Notes under the pieces: generated by a model
Seen by the model: the letters and a program-made list of their open reading frames with translations, nothing else
The model's database searches: none
What the model was told of the DNA's origin: nothing
Part shown: positions 48,072-60,834 of the stretch, piece after piece
Numbering within the stretch: the stretch's first letter is position 1
Layout of the letters: each line of letters opens with the position of its first letter
Position numbers and translations under genes: made by a program
NCBI GenBank assembly: GCA_004154925.1
Contig: QJNS01000150.1
Location: forward strand, 62,001-126,000
DNA length: 64,000 nucleotides
Direction of reading: 5' to 3'
Origin: Monosporascus cannonballus
Lineage: Eukaryota > Ascomycota > Sordariomycetes > Xylariales

Positions 48072-48479
48072 TATAACGGCTAAAGAATTTAACCAATTAT
48101 TAAACTTTAATCTTAGAAATTTATAGTGTTCAAAATATCACAAATATAAAAATAATAAATATAACAATTAAATTTTGTTTTATAATTTTAAAACTATTTC
48201 AATTAATGATAGTATATTACAAATTGATGCTATCTAAATTATGAAAATATTAAACATATATATTTTAATTTTTTCGATCCTATTAAACCCGGCGTTATAG
48301 GCTTTACAACCGATCTTATTAAGCCTTGCTTTATAGGTTTTATAATCGATTCTATCGACGCTGGCTTTATGGGCTTTAGGATTGATCCTGTCGAGCCATT
48401 ACGTAACTTGACTTTCATAGCTTAGTTACTTTCTTTATTACGACCGTTTCTCGAGGCCGCAGCCTGTCAGGTCATAACA
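48072..48479 (-). repeat. 5' LTR of A7 (408 bp)
   Basis: It starts TATAACGGCTAAAG and ends GTCAGGTCATAACA. The GATCGAT/TAGGCTTTAC-type repeats of the left LTR are present in one copy more (48275-48395). Confidence 0.88.
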
Positions 48480-48713
48480 AATATGTAAGAGACAAATCGG
48501 TTTAAAAGTAAAAAACGAATAAGAATATAAGATAGAAAAAAATTCGCCATAAGAAAAAAAGGACTTATTTAGTATCTAATTAAATGAAAAAAATACCCAG
48601 ATTTCGAAAATACCTGGAAATCCGCCAAAAGTCTTTTTAGCGCCTAGCGCTTATTAAAAACTTTTACCGATAACGACGGCCGCGTTCTAGTTAATAATTA
48701 ACTAATTAATAGC
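48480..48713 (+). pseudogene. pol: Chromodomain of A6, cut by A8
   Basis: The + strand reads PDFENTWKSAKSLFSA and RLLKTFT, matching the chromodomain tail of A1 and A9. It is the continuation of the integrase fragment at 33569-34283 after A7 is removed. At 48713 it is cut by A8 and continues at 55667. Confidence 0.75.
48709..48713. repeat. Target site duplication of A8 (ATAGC)
   Basis: ATAGC at 48709-48713 is repeated exactly at 55667-55671. Removing A8 restores TTAATAGCCGGAATATC, which matches A1 at about 2466. Confidence 0.92.
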
Positions 48714-49136
48714 AGTGACGGCTAGGGGGTTTAACCAACTATTAAACTTTAGTCGTACGGGTTTATGTTAACAGAAGTATCGTGGGAATTTAAGCAATAA
48801 ATATAATAACGTATTACTTTTCGTATTACTAAAAATGCCTTAGGTAACGAATTATTATTATAAACTAAAATTATTTATATTATGAAAATAATAAGCATAT
48901 ATATCTTTTTATAAATCCCGTTGAATTCCTTGGATTATTTTGAATCCATACCGGATAATTATATAGATTCCGTTAGATCCCTTAAATCATTCCGAATCTA
49001 TACCGGATAACTGCATGGATCCCGTTAAATCCCTTAAATCCCTCCGGATCCATGACACGTAATTTCGGCCCACTTGGATCCCGTTTTGGTTACTAAACGA
49101 CCGTTTTCGAAACCCTCCTCTGGTCGGGTTATAATA
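48714..49136 (-). repeat. 3' LTR of A8 (423 bp)
   Basis: It starts AGTGACGGCTAGGG, where the first base differs from the usual T, and ends GGGTTATAATA. About 2.7 copies of a 51-bp repeat (GATCCCTT..GGATCC..CCGGATAACT type) occupy U3 at 48915-49055. Confidence 0.9.
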
Positions 49137-49193
49137 CGATTTTCCTTTTTCCCAAATCTTGCCTTCAAATTTTTTCTAGTAAGTTCCTTCTTT

Positions 49194-49817
49194 ATTTATC
49201 ACCATATCCGGCCGAATTACTAAGAACTGCAAACGTATTAACTAAAAGGAAAAACGCAAGGCTTTCTTTTTTAATTTTAACTTTAGTTTGGAAATTATGC
49301 CTTATATATCTTATTTTCGTATTAACGATTCCTATACCATATCGGATAATATAATACGTTATTAATAATACATCCTTAAGAAACGCCATTACGACAATTT
49401 TAATATTTCTTTTTTCTTTTTAAATACCATTAATAAAAAGATAAAACGTTTACAGTCAAAAGAATTTCCGCCCGATAATACCTTCGCAATATTCGTTAAA
49501 GATTATTAACAAAATTTCGTCATTTGGACGAAATATTACCTTGTTTAAATCGCTTTCGTATTTAACAGGATTTTCTTCGCAAAAAAGATATGAAAATAAT
49601 TAACCGAGATTTTCAATCGCTGAATAAACTGGAAAAACAGGAAAAGTCTAATCGTTTAAAAGCGGAATGTGAACGTTTAGAAATTCAACTTCGAACCGCG
49701 CTTCCTAAATAATCTTATTTCTCCAATTTTATCGTAAACCTATGTTAAAACGTAATTATCTTTGGTAATTTCGCCGTTATTAATAAAAACCTTTTAATAA
49801 GTATTAAACGTTAATAA
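49194..49817 (+). pseudogene. Antisense coiled-coil ORF of Ty3-A (A8)
   Basis: One + strand frame stays in phase from about 49194 to TAA 49815-49817, with all stops being TAA or TAG. The clean part reads LNRFRIQQDFLRKK (one QQ codon now TAA) and SLNKLEKQEKSNRLKAEC, a coiled coil, then the open end LRTALPK. The final part is KNLLISIKR followed by TAA TAA, matching SSLTGVKRQ in A2. The start and Cys motif are not clear here. A 65-codon minus-strand frame at 49192-49389 overlaps and is a shadow. Confidence 0.6.
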
Positions 49818-52800
49818 GGTTTTTAGTAAATTCTTAGGTATTTTCAGAATCCGGGTACTTTTTCCATTTGATTAAATACTTAGTAAATCCGTTTTGTTTT
49901 CGCATATCGGAAATTTTCTTTACTTTGTATACTTGTTGGTTTTTTATTTCCATATTGTTTTATACCGTATGTATCTTAATTATATTTGCTATTAATTCGA
50001 ATAAGGAAACGTACAAAATTAAATACAAATTTAACTTTTAATAAAAGTTTTAATTAATAATTATTTTTTAAGATTTTTTAATAATATTATATGGAGTAAT
50101 ATATTTAAAATCATGTTTTATATTAGGTTATTTTATTTAAATGTTTTTATATCGAAAAAAATATTTTCCTTTTTTTCAAAATTTATTTTTCTGAACTTTC
50201 TTTGATTATAATATTTATTTATTTAATTTCGTATGAAATTTAAGTTTCTTTTTATTTCTTAATATAGTTATTATAATTATTTTAATATAAAAATTGCTTT
50301 AATACTAATAGGATTATCCTCGTATATTTCTTTATAAACGTTTAGAATAAAATTAAAATTTACTTTCGCTAATATTATTTGATGTTTTTATAATAATTAA
50401 TATGTTAGATAAATATATAATTAACAGTTTTTCACTTGTATTATTTTATTTACAATTAATATAATATTATAAATAATTTTTTAAAATTTATTTTATTCGT
50501 TTTATTTAGTTTTTCATTTAAGGTTTAAATACGTTAAATAACTTATGATTTAAATTCATATATATTATTAGGTTTTGCTCAAATATTGCTTTAAATATCT
50601 ACTTTTAATTTGAAATAAGTTTTATTAATAATCGGAATATATTAAGGTTGTATTTTAAAAAAATATATGTTATTTGTTCGGCTTTTGTATTTTCGTAATA
50701 TTATAAAAAATTAGATAATTTAGTAAATCGGTTAATAATTACGAAAATGTTGTAATAATATATTTTTATAATTAGAAATTTTGGTACAAAAAATTTAATA
50801 ATAAAGTTAAATATAAATAAATATTAAAATCGTTTTATAATTAATAATGACTGTAATTTTCAGTATAATTTATATTTTTGTACTTTCGTTTTGGTATAAA
50901 TAATATATTATTACATAATTCTGTATATTATTAATTTTATTTTAGAATAAGGATATATACGTTAACGCCGTTTTAGAAATTTATAGATTTTTAGATATTT
51001 GTAAAGTAAATATTTGTATTTTTTTGTAATATATATTTGTACTATCTTTCTGTAATATATATTTTGTTCGTTTTTTGATTTTTTAAGAGATTATCGTTAT
51101 ATTAATAAATTTTTTAAAATATATTAAAAGGTATTACCCGAATTATAGTAATTTCTTACAACCATAAATATGCTTTTACAATAATGTCGAAAATTATATA
51201 ACTAATTTTACTTAATTTTTTAGAAATTTAATTATTTATTTAAAATATCTGTTTTGTTATTATTTAAGTTTCTTTTATGGATAATAACGAAATCAAAATT
51301 TATTAATCTTTTTTAACGTAACGAAATTATTGTTTTATATATTTTTTAATTGTAATATAATGGGTAAAATTCTGATAATCCGTATAAATCTTAATTTTAT
51401 ATAAATTTTATTTTAAAAAGTACTTAAATTTTCGAAATATCATAATAATAATTATAAATCTTTTATTTGGAATACAGCAATTAAGTTTGGTTCTGTTAAA
51501 TGATACGAAAAAAACTATAATAACATATAATTTGTTTTCATTATTTCGTTATCCGATTATTATATTTAAGGCGTAATTCGAAATATCGGTTTTTAATTTA
51601 ATAAAACGGTTTAAATAATATATAATTTGTATTACTTTATTAATAATTATATTCTTTATATTTTGAAATATTTTTTTGGTATTTAATATTTATTTAAAAT
51701 GGTTTTCGTAATATTTATTAAAAATATTATTATTTTTCTAAAATTTATAATAATTCTTTTATAATAAAAAACGAATTTAAAGAATATTTATATTTTCTCA
51801 ATTACCCTTTATATTTATTATTTTGTAATTATAATAATATTTTATAGCTTATCTTAATATGTTTTAAAATAATAATAAATTCTAAACATTTTATTTTTTA
51901 TTTTTTAAATTAATTTTGTTTGCCTTAATAAACAATTTTACTTTTTATAAAATTTAAAAAACTTTATTGAAATATTTTACCTATATTGTCTCCGTTTTTA
52001 AAAAAATAAAAGTATTATTAAAAACATTTATAATTAAATTATTAATACATTTCTACAATATATAGTTTATTATACGTTAAGAAATTATTAATACGTTTGT
52101 AAAATTTATTAATATAATTAAATATTTATATAAACTTTATTTTAATTTAAAAATTATTTTTTATTTGTATTTTTACAATTTAATTAAGTTATATTTATTT
52201 TTAAAATCGCATATTATAAATTGTTTAATTTCGTAAAATTTGTTTTTCATTTTTGTAATTAAAATTAATAATATTTAATGTTTAATAATAAAGTTATTTT
52301 ATTATTAGTAATTAACTATAAGTCGTAATTTTTCGTTTTTTTTCGATACGCATAATATAAGGTATTTTGTTAGTTTTTTTAAAAGTCTAATTGATTTTTT
52401 ATACCCGATTATTTTTGTATTTTTAAAAAAATACGCCCCCTATTTTTATTAAAATTATAAATAAGGTATAAAGCCGTCGAAAATCCTTTTGTAAGGATTA
52501 TTTTATAATTTTATTTGTTATATTCTGATAATTTTATATTAAGTTTGTTTTTAAAGAATTATTTATATCTATAATATTATAATAATATATGAATTAAATG
52601 TTCTAATTTCTTAGGCTATTATTATTGTTTTTTTAAATCGTTATTTAATTTTTTTAATTTTGCTTTAATAATAATAATAATACGTTATATTTCTTTTAAT
52701 ATTTAATCTTTTTATATCTTATTTTTATATGTAATCGGGTTTTTATTGTCTCGTTATACTTATATTCGTTATTATTATTGATTAAATAATAAAATCTTAT

Positions 52801-53749
52801 TTTTTTACTTTATTAATTAAAAATAGGATAAATTAGGTTGAATTAATTTTACCGTTAATTAAAATTCCGTATTAACGTATTTATCGCAACTTTAAGATTA
52901 TATCGTAAGTTTTAAATACAACGATATCGAAATTAATTATGTGGTATTATTTTTAAATAAAAATCTCGAAATAATTAATTTCGCATATATTTTTCCGTTA
53001 TCATAAATGAATTCCTAACCTTTAGTATTCGTTGTTATACAAGGTTTTAACTTATATTTTTATAATAATTTCAACTTATTAACTATATCTGGTAAAATAT
53101 AATTCCCGCCTAGAAATCCGCAATTTACTATTACGGTATACTAATATGTTTCGATTCGTATATTTAAAATAATAAAGTAATTAATAGCTTTTATCGTTAT
53201 GTTTAAAGCTTTTTTTGAGAATTCTCTCTAACCTTTTTAGGTTTCGTTATTTTGCGACTTTTTTATTTATATATTCTTTTTTTAATTTCTTTTCGAATTC
53301 TTCGAATTTTGTTTATATTTCTTTATTTAACGCGTCAAGTTATTATATTTTATAGTCGTTATCTGCGTACGATTTCTTCGAATTATATTTATTATTTTTG
53401 GTTTTGTTATAATTTCTTGCTTTATCGAATATATCTTTTTTATATTTACGATTATATTCTCTTATAAATCGTTTTAATCTTTATTTTAAAGATCTTTTAT
53501 GAATTAACGTTTTTTTTCTTAATAACCTTTTTCGTAAATGTTTGTAATAAATATTAATTAAAAATAGAAATACGCAATAATTTCTGGTAATACTTTTATA
53601 TTATAAATTAAATTAATTTCTTCCTCTTGGTAATTGGATCACTGGAAATAATAAAAGGGGTTTTCCTGCGGATATTATTTTTTTTGGGGCCAGCCTTTTA
53701 TTTCGGCTAGTTGCTGGACATTTTCTGAGATTATGAATTAAAATTATCG

Positions 53750-55200
53750 TTATTATTATTTATCGTTTTTATTATTTTTTTATACGGTTTGGAAAATTAA
53801 ATTCTTTATAATATATACCGGTACTCTGTTTATAAATATATTATTTCTCCTTTTCATAATTAGGATATTTTCGTCGTCGACAATATATGGCATATATTTT
53901 GCCGTATTAATTAAGAGTTCCTGGATAAACTTCTTTTATTTAATTTTAACATTCGTATAATTATTTTTGTAATGTTTCCTATTATATTCGCCGTATTTTT
54001 AAATTGGCTTTTTAGTTTTTTGCATTTTCTGTTAGACTTTTCGCTTTAGAGAACCTAATATATATTTAAGCTAAATTATATTAATTGATTTACCTCCGTC
54101 CCTTTAGTTTTCTTTGGATTATTTTTTACGTACAGGTTTCTAATTATCTTAACGAGGTTTCTTGGGTGCCTTATATTACGATATCTTATATCTTATCTAA
54201 TTATAATTATAGCACTTAATTTGGCTTTAGTGTTTTTTGCAAGTAATTCCTAATTCAAAAGGTCCTAGTTTTATACCATAAAAAATGTTATTACGTCGAA
54301 CAGTGTTAATATTAACTATATATCGGAATATGTTATTTTTTTTCTTTTAATGCCTTTAATACGTTATGTATATTATCGATCGTTAATTTTAATTGCTATA
54401 ACGATATAATCCGATAAAAAATTAGTTCGATCAAATTTAAAAAAAAAATTGTATTTTTTTTAGGCCGTCGAAGAATTTAATTATTAATATTTTTTTCTTT
54501 AATTCAGCTTAGTGCTTAATTAAATTAACGTATTGCCGTAACTAGATATTAATTTTTCTCATTATAATTATTCAATTTGCTTTTCGGTCTTTATTTTTTC
54601 GTTTATTATTTTAAAAGCTTTCGTTAATACTTGTTTAAATTATTCGTAATTACTATAAATTCGTATTATAGTTGGGTTTCTGTTCTCGATTCGCAAAAAA
54701 ACATATTTTCTTATAACGGATTTAAATTAAATAACTGTATTTCCGGTAAATCGTCTAATGGAGAATTTCATTGATATAACACACGTAATTATTCAAATAA
54801 GAAAATACTTAAAATATATCCCTTATTAAATTAAAAAAAATATAATTTAACCGAAATTCCGTCGAGAAATTCCGGTTTAGAAAATTCAAAAAAACTTTTT
54901 AATTTCTTAATAAAACTTAGCTAAATAATTTAACCTTTTGAAAAGGTTTTTCAATTTCGGAAGTTTTCCTTTTTTTCTTAAGTTTTTTATAGGCTGCTTA
55001 AAGAGACGTTATAAAATCGTTATTATTTTTTTCAAGCTAAAGGATACGTTCGTTTATAATATCCAAACGTCGAAAAATTTCTTTACGAAAAAGGTAAGCT
55101 TTCTCTTTTTTCTTTTTGGATTCCATTTTAATGTCCGAATAATTAAGGACTTAGTAAATAAGTTGTTCGGGTTTTTTATTACTGGATATAACGTCGGCGA
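53750..55200 (-). pseudogene. gag: Ty3-A gag (A8), RIP-inactivated
   Basis: The minus strand aligns with the Gag segment of A1 and A9 at 53760-53930 and continues to the right LTR. RIP stops are frequent. Confidence 0.58.
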
Positions 55201-55245
55201 TATTGCTCAAAGTCTAACAGTACTATTAAATAAAAACTTGTAACA

Positions 55246-55666
55246 TATAACGGCTAAAAGGTTTAACCAATTATTAAACCTTAGTCGTACGAATTTATAT
55301 AAGCAGAAGTATCGTAAAAATCTAAATAATAAATATAATAACGTATTACGTCTTATAATACTAAGGGTACCTTAGGCAACGAATTATTATTATAAGCTGA
55401 AATTATTTAAACTATAAAAATAATAAAGGTATATATTTTTATAGATTCCGTTGTATTCTTTATATTATTCCGGATCTATACCAAATAACTGCATAGATCT
55501 CGTTAGATCCCTTGGATTACTCCGGATCCATACCGGATAACTGCATAGATCCCGTTAGATGCCTTGAATCCTTCCGGATCTATGTTACGTGGTTTCGGCC
55601 TACTTGGATCTCGTTTTGGTTACCAAGCGACCGTTTTCGAGATCCTCCTCTGGTCGGGTCATAACA
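55246..55666 (-). repeat. 5' LTR of A8 (421 bp)
   Basis: It starts TATAACGGCTAAAAGG and ends GGGTCATAACA. The adjacent internal sequence in element orientation is TGTTACAAGTTTTTATTTAA, the presumed primer binding site. Confidence 0.9.
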
Positions 55667-56301
55667 ATAGCCGGAATATCGAGCAAATCGGCCGCGGCCT
55701 ATGTTAACATAATAGTTATAACGGCAGCCTTTAACTGTTTTTATTTCTAACGCTTTTATTTTTTTAAAATTTATTTAATAATTAAAACTTACGTTATATA
55801 ATAATAATACCTTTCGAACGAATTAACGCCTTTTATTTACATAAACGAATAAAACAAAAAAATATTTATTTTTTCCTAACAACGATGTTAAACCTTAAGA
55901 TGAAGCCGTTAAAGCTTTAACAACCGTTTTTTGGCAAACGTTTTTTCGCATTTTAAATATTAATATTTTAGACGAATATTTTGTAAAAAGAATAATAACA
56001 TACTGTTATTATTATAGGACCGACTCCGATTAACATATATTTTATACTTTAAAACCCTTTCTATTATTTTATACTTTATAGTTTTCGAAAAATAATAAAA
56101 GAAAGGTATAATTTCGTACACGAATTTATTAAAAACTTTTATAAGGTTAATACGACGAATAGTAAAAAAACGAGAAATAGGATGAATTTTAAAAATACGA
56201 AAAGATATAGTTAAGAACGAAAAAAGGAAAAGATTATTTACTAAACGTGGAAAAAAGAAAAAAGAAATATTAAGGACACGATTTTTGAAAAAAGGAAATC
56301 G
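55667..56301 (+). mobile_element. 3' untranslated region of A6
   Basis: It continues the sequence cut at 48713 and aligns with A1 from 2466 and A9 from 63790 (GCCGCGGCCTATG-like segment). Opposite to it the antisense frame of the family would run, but it is too degraded for me to trace. It ends in a polypurine tract AAAAAAGGAAATC at 56288-56300. Confidence 0.7.
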
Positions 56302-56505
56302 TATTATAACCCTACAAATTTCGACCTCGAAAAAAGGTTAAATAAAAATAATACGAGCTATTTTTCGAATTACGTCACAATAATTACTGCTAAGCTAATG
56401 ATTATTAGTAGTCAAAATGATCTCAAAAAATCGTAATTACTATTGGTTACATAATTATAACTAATCAAGCCAAAAATAGGGAAAATATATACGCGTATAT
56501 AAGAA
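56302..56505 (+). repeat. 3' LTR of A6, U3 part only
   Basis: It starts TATTATAACCC (RIP form of TGTTATGACCC) right after the polypurine tract. The U3 resembles that of A3, with TAATGATTATTAGTAG and a TATA region ATATATACGCGTATATAAG at about 56485-56505. From there on no Ty3-A R/U5 sequence follows, so the LTR is truncated or recombined. Confidence 0.65.
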
Positions 56506-58021
56506 TACAGCCCCGATGAGAATGAAGCTGGTAGCCGACCAGCCACCGATCAGCCACCGATCTATTTATTAATATAAATCCCCTATCTAGCAGCTAATCA
56601 GAAATGCCAGATAGAAGGAACCTAATATATTTATTTCTTAGAATACGTTTTGTATCTGGTCGAAGATTACCTTATCTTAGCTTATAGTTATTTATTATCT
56701 TATAATTGTTTTATTTTTACTATAAAGAATAACGCGATAATTACCAAAAGCAGAGCTCGCCGACTGTAAGACGGACTTAGATTACCAGTCGAAAAAACTG
56801 CCGATCGAAATATAACCGACGAACGATTAATTACGGTACGGAAACAGGTAAAAATGATTATAACAAAACCTTAACGGGCAAAGGAGTATAGATTTCGGAA
56901 TCTCAAATTATTTTATATAAATAATAACAATAAGTTCCGATAACGGTAAATTAAATAATTAAAAGTCGGACGTGATATAACGACTGCGTTCCGGAACTTA
57001 AAACAAAAAAAAGTTAAATTTCTTAATAATAATTAAAATTTGAAAATTACTGGTTAATAAATTTTAAAATATTCGGAATTGGTTTAATAATTAGCCGAAT
57101 AATAAATAATAAGATAAATTTAAAAATTAAAGTTTTATAAACTAAGTATAATATCGTTATAAAAATATAAAAATAGTAAATAAATACGGCCTTATAATTG
57201 TCCGAAGTTTCCGAACGTACGTGAATTAAAAAACAATAAAATAAAAGTTATTATAATGGTTTACGTTGAAAAGTTAAGGCGAAATGCTTTTATTTATATT
57301 TAATAAGTTATAGGCCATATAAACGTTTTTATTACAAACGGTTGGCGATTATATTATGTTACGTTTAATTATTTTAATTATAAAAAAATTGAAAGTTTAT
57401 GGATTTGTATTAAGAAAAATGATGTAAATCATAACCTTTTTACTAAGAAATTTAAGAAATAATTTTTGAAATTATAATAGCAATTTAATTAATCGTTATT
57501 AGGTGTTTACGTTAAATAAAGATTCCTGGTTTATAAAATAAAGCTTGCAGTATTGTCAGGCCGGAAAACGATCGAAATAATACGTATTTTATTTTTAATT
57601 ATTTTTACAAATTAATATTAAGGTTCCGAAATACCTTATTACGAAAAAACGTTGAGCTAAAACGAATTAGTAACGTAACAAATAAGGTAAAACTTTATTA
57701 GAACGTTTGGAAAAAATTAAAAAAAATCGATTATTTTTCGTTAAGAATATTAATAAAGATAAACGATTTTATTTTAACGCTTTCTGGAAAAGAAATTCCT
57801 AAAGCAAATTAAAGCCGCTGTATAAGAACAGTAAGGAGCGTAGGCGTTTTTATATTCGGAAGGCAGATAATTGCCAATTTGATTCCGATCGAAATAAGTT
57901 TATAGGACTTAATACCTTTAACTCTTATAAAGGCCTCTTTCAATGCTATAATTATAGGAAATTAAATTATAAAAACGTAAATTGCAAACTGAAAATAAAT
58001 ACGAAATTCTTGTTATCTCAG
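56506..58021. other. Unclassified sequence, possibly another retroelement's 5' region
   Basis: The first 300 bp are less AT-rich and contain the tandem AGCCACCGATC repeated twice at about 56541-56562. From 56860 to 57990 there are + strand stretches with RIP-type stops, Lys/Gln-rich, that resemble a gag, but no zinc knuckle or other motif is clear. A minus-strand 60-codon frame at 57918-58100 crosses into the A9 LTR and is not real. Confidence 0.4.
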
Positions 58022-58439
58022 TGTTATGATCTAATGGTCTTGGCTTCTGAAAACGGTCGGGATCCTGAAGAACCAGACCCCGACCTAGCCAAGAAGTCAC
58101 GTAACTGGCTTAAAGGGCTTAAGGGCCCTAATTGGACAAAAAAGGCTTAAGCCGGATAAACACCAAAGGGGGCTCAAAGGGGCTCAAGGGGACTTAACTA
58201 GAGAAATGTCGTTAAGCCATGATAAACACCTTAAGCCAGAACGAGAATATATACGCTTATTACCTCCATAATTAAGATAACACCAACTTACAATATAATA
58301 TCGTTACCCAAAGTACCTTTAATATTACGAAACGTAATACGTTATTATATTTATTGCTTAAATTCTTACGATACTTTTATTAATATAAACCCGTTAATTT
58401 AAGGTTTAATAATTTATTAAACCTTATAAACTTATTATA
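58022..58439 (+). repeat. 5' LTR of A9 (418 bp)
   Basis: It starts TGTTATGATCTAATGG and ends ACTTATTATA. The U3 has GGCTTAAGG and GGGGCTCAA repeats (58110-58200), then the TATA region AATATATACGCTTATT at 58246-58261. Confidence 0.85.
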
Positions 58440-58579
58440 TATTATAAACTTTTATTTAATAATACCGTTAAAATTTAAATACTATTTAATATTATCGAAG
58501 TATCGACCAATATTTAGGAAACCCTTATTTAATAATTTCAAGTTCTAATTCGGGAGTTAAAAAAAGGAATTCAAGAACT

Positions 58580-59940
58580 TAGGGCTACGTTATTTACCCA
58601 ACCCTTTTTCGTTCGTATAAAACCGAAAAAACCAGAACCTTACGATAAAAAAAGCAATTTTTAAACCTTTTTAACTTAAATACAAATTTACTTTTATTTT
58701 TTAAACCTTAATAACTTCGCGGATATAATCCTAATAATAAAAACATACTTAACGTAAAATACGGTTAATTAATTTGAACTTATTATAAAAAGATTTTTAA
58801 AAATAAAAAAACCGGATAAAAAAGATTTTACTAACGAAATATTTTTATTTTATATTACTTTCGAAAATAAAAGACGCGATAATTTCAATAATCTAAATAA
58901 AAAACGATTTACTGCTTAATAACTTGTGCAATTTAAATAAAAAAATTTATATTTAAATACGCCGTAACCTTTAAAAGTTTTGCGGTTAAAATAAAATAAA
59001 AAAAAGACGAAACCGATACACTTATCGATATATTTTATAAAAGATTAAAAAATAATATAAAAAATAAAATTATTCGGATTAAACGATTAATTACCTTAAA
59101 CCGGTATATCGCAAAAGTAATTAAGATTAATAATTAATAATTTAAAAAACCATAAGAAAAAGAAGATAATATGTTTTATATTCGGGATATAATAAATTTA
59201 ACCAAGGAAAAAAACGAGACGTACCCCTTATTTTTTACGGAATAACGCCAAAAGTTATAGAACTTAACGTTACTTACAAATAAAATTAAAGCCAAATTAA
59301 ATATTTTAATTATGGCAAAATAGGATATAAAGCTTATAAATACAAAAAGTTTAAAAAATTACGATAAAATAATTAGATACTTATATCGGAAATATACTCC
59401 AGAAGTAATTAAGGAAATAATAACAAAATTATTAACATAATTTAAGCTATATATATTAAGCTTATAATAAAAGGTTTAATAAGGATTATTACGATAAAAA
59501 ATTCGACGAAAAATACAAAAAACTAAAAAATTAATTTAATAAATTTTGCAAATATAAAAAAAAATATTATAAGCATAATTATGCAAATACCAAAATTAAA
59601 TAAAAAATATTTTGTTCCGGAACCCTTAATTAATACGGCAAAATATACGCTATATATTGTCGACGACGAGAATATCCCAATTACGAAAAATGAAAATAAC
59701 ATATTTATGTACGAATTACCCGTATATATTACGAAAGATTTAATTTTCCGCACCGTACCGGACATAACAAAAATAATAAGTAATAATATCGACAATTTCG
59801 AATTATAAGCCCAAAAAATATCTAGTAATTAGCCGAAGCAAAATTTTAATCCGAAAAAAAGTAATACCTGCAGGAAAATCCTTTTTATTACTATAAATAT
59901 TATAATTACTAAACGAAAAAAAAGTTGGTACAGCATATGG
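58580..59940 (+). pseudogene. gag: Ty3-A gag (A9), RIP-inactivated
   Basis: The frame covers the region between the LTR and protease. The best kept part is the 75-codon open stretch 59581-59808, with NIPITKNENNIFMYELP. The same region stays open on the minus strand (59523-59795), which is a shadow. Upstream parts have many TAA stops. The product would be the particle-forming Gag. No zinc knuckle was identified. Confidence 0.65.
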
Positions 59941-60329
59941 TAAAAAGGCATTATTAGAAAGTTATTACGGATTTCAATTTTTAATTAATATTTATTACGG
60001 ATCTTTAAGAAAAAAAGGTTATTAAAAATACGTTAATTTATAAAAGATCTCTAAAATAATAACCAAAATAACACATAATAGGATATAATAATAAATATAA
60101 AAAATATTTTATTTAATAAGAAGAAAAATTACAAAAATATTAACAATAATTAATACGGTTCAAAAACATAATACGCCGGTAATAACGACAAATATAATAA
60201 CTTAACGTATTAAACGAAAAAATATAAATACAATTCGATAAATTTAAATAAGAATTAAAAGATTTACTTATTAAAAAGCCGTAAAATAACGAAACCCAAA
60301 GGAATTAAAAGAAACTCCTAAAAAAGGCT

Positions 60330-60480
60330 TTAAATACGACGATAAAAAACGTTAACGACCTTATTATTTTGGACATACGAATCGGAACGTATTAATATAC
60401 CGCAATAGTAAATTATAAAGCTTTAGGTGGAAATTATATTATACCGAATATAATTAATAAGCTTAAATTACCATAAAGAT
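60330..60480 (+). pseudogene. pol: Ty3-A protease active-site region (A9)
   Basis: At about 60391-60435 the + strand codes for TAIVNYKALGGNYII. This matches the aspartic protease active site of Ty3 elements (pattern MVD-[SC]-GA-[ST]-G-N-[YF]-I) with D to N and G to K/E changes typical of RIP. The catalytic Asp is lost. The enzyme would process Gag-Pol. Confidence 0.6.
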
Positions 60481-60834
60481 ATAAGTTAAAACCTTATATA
60501 ATAACGAATACCGAAAGTTAGAAATTCGTTTATAATAACGGAAAATTTATACGCGAAATTAATTACCTGGAGATTTTTGTTAACGGATAATATTTAACGG
60601 TTAATTTTAATATCGTTTTATTCGAAAATTACAATATGATCTCAAGATTATTATAAATACGTTAATACGGAATTTTAATTAATGGCGGAACTGGCCAGAT
60701 AAAATTTATTTTATTCCTTATTAATAAACATAAAAGAAAAAAATTAAATTTTTAATATTTAATCGATAATAATAACAAATGTAACCATAAAAATACGATA
60801 AATATTTTACCACCTAAAGAAATGCGATACAAAA

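Larger units (their letters stand above)
34284..48479 (-). mobile_element. Ty3-A copy A7, full length but interrupted by B1
   Basis: LTRs at 34284-34655 and 48072-48479 bound a minus-oriented Ty3-A element. B1 plus its 5-bp duplication occupies 37360-44730; without it A7 is about 6.8 kb, like A2 and A3. The flanks TAAAT (34279-34283) and AATAT (48480-48484) do not match exactly, so the target duplication is unclear, but the A6 sequence continues on both sides. The RT motif lies near 44833-44858 (minus strand YFDNIVFF), just right of B1. Confidence 0.85.
48714..55666 (-). mobile_element. Ty3-A copy A8, full length (6953 bp)
   Basis: LTRs of 423 and 421 bp and the ATAGC duplication bound it. 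Layout as in A2: antisense frame at 49194-49817, gag at 53750-55200 (minus). It is inserted in the 3' end of A6, just after the pol stop. The coding region is strongly RIP-mutated. The + strand frames 53252-53467 and 54938-55243 are shadows of pol and gag. Confidence 0.92.
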
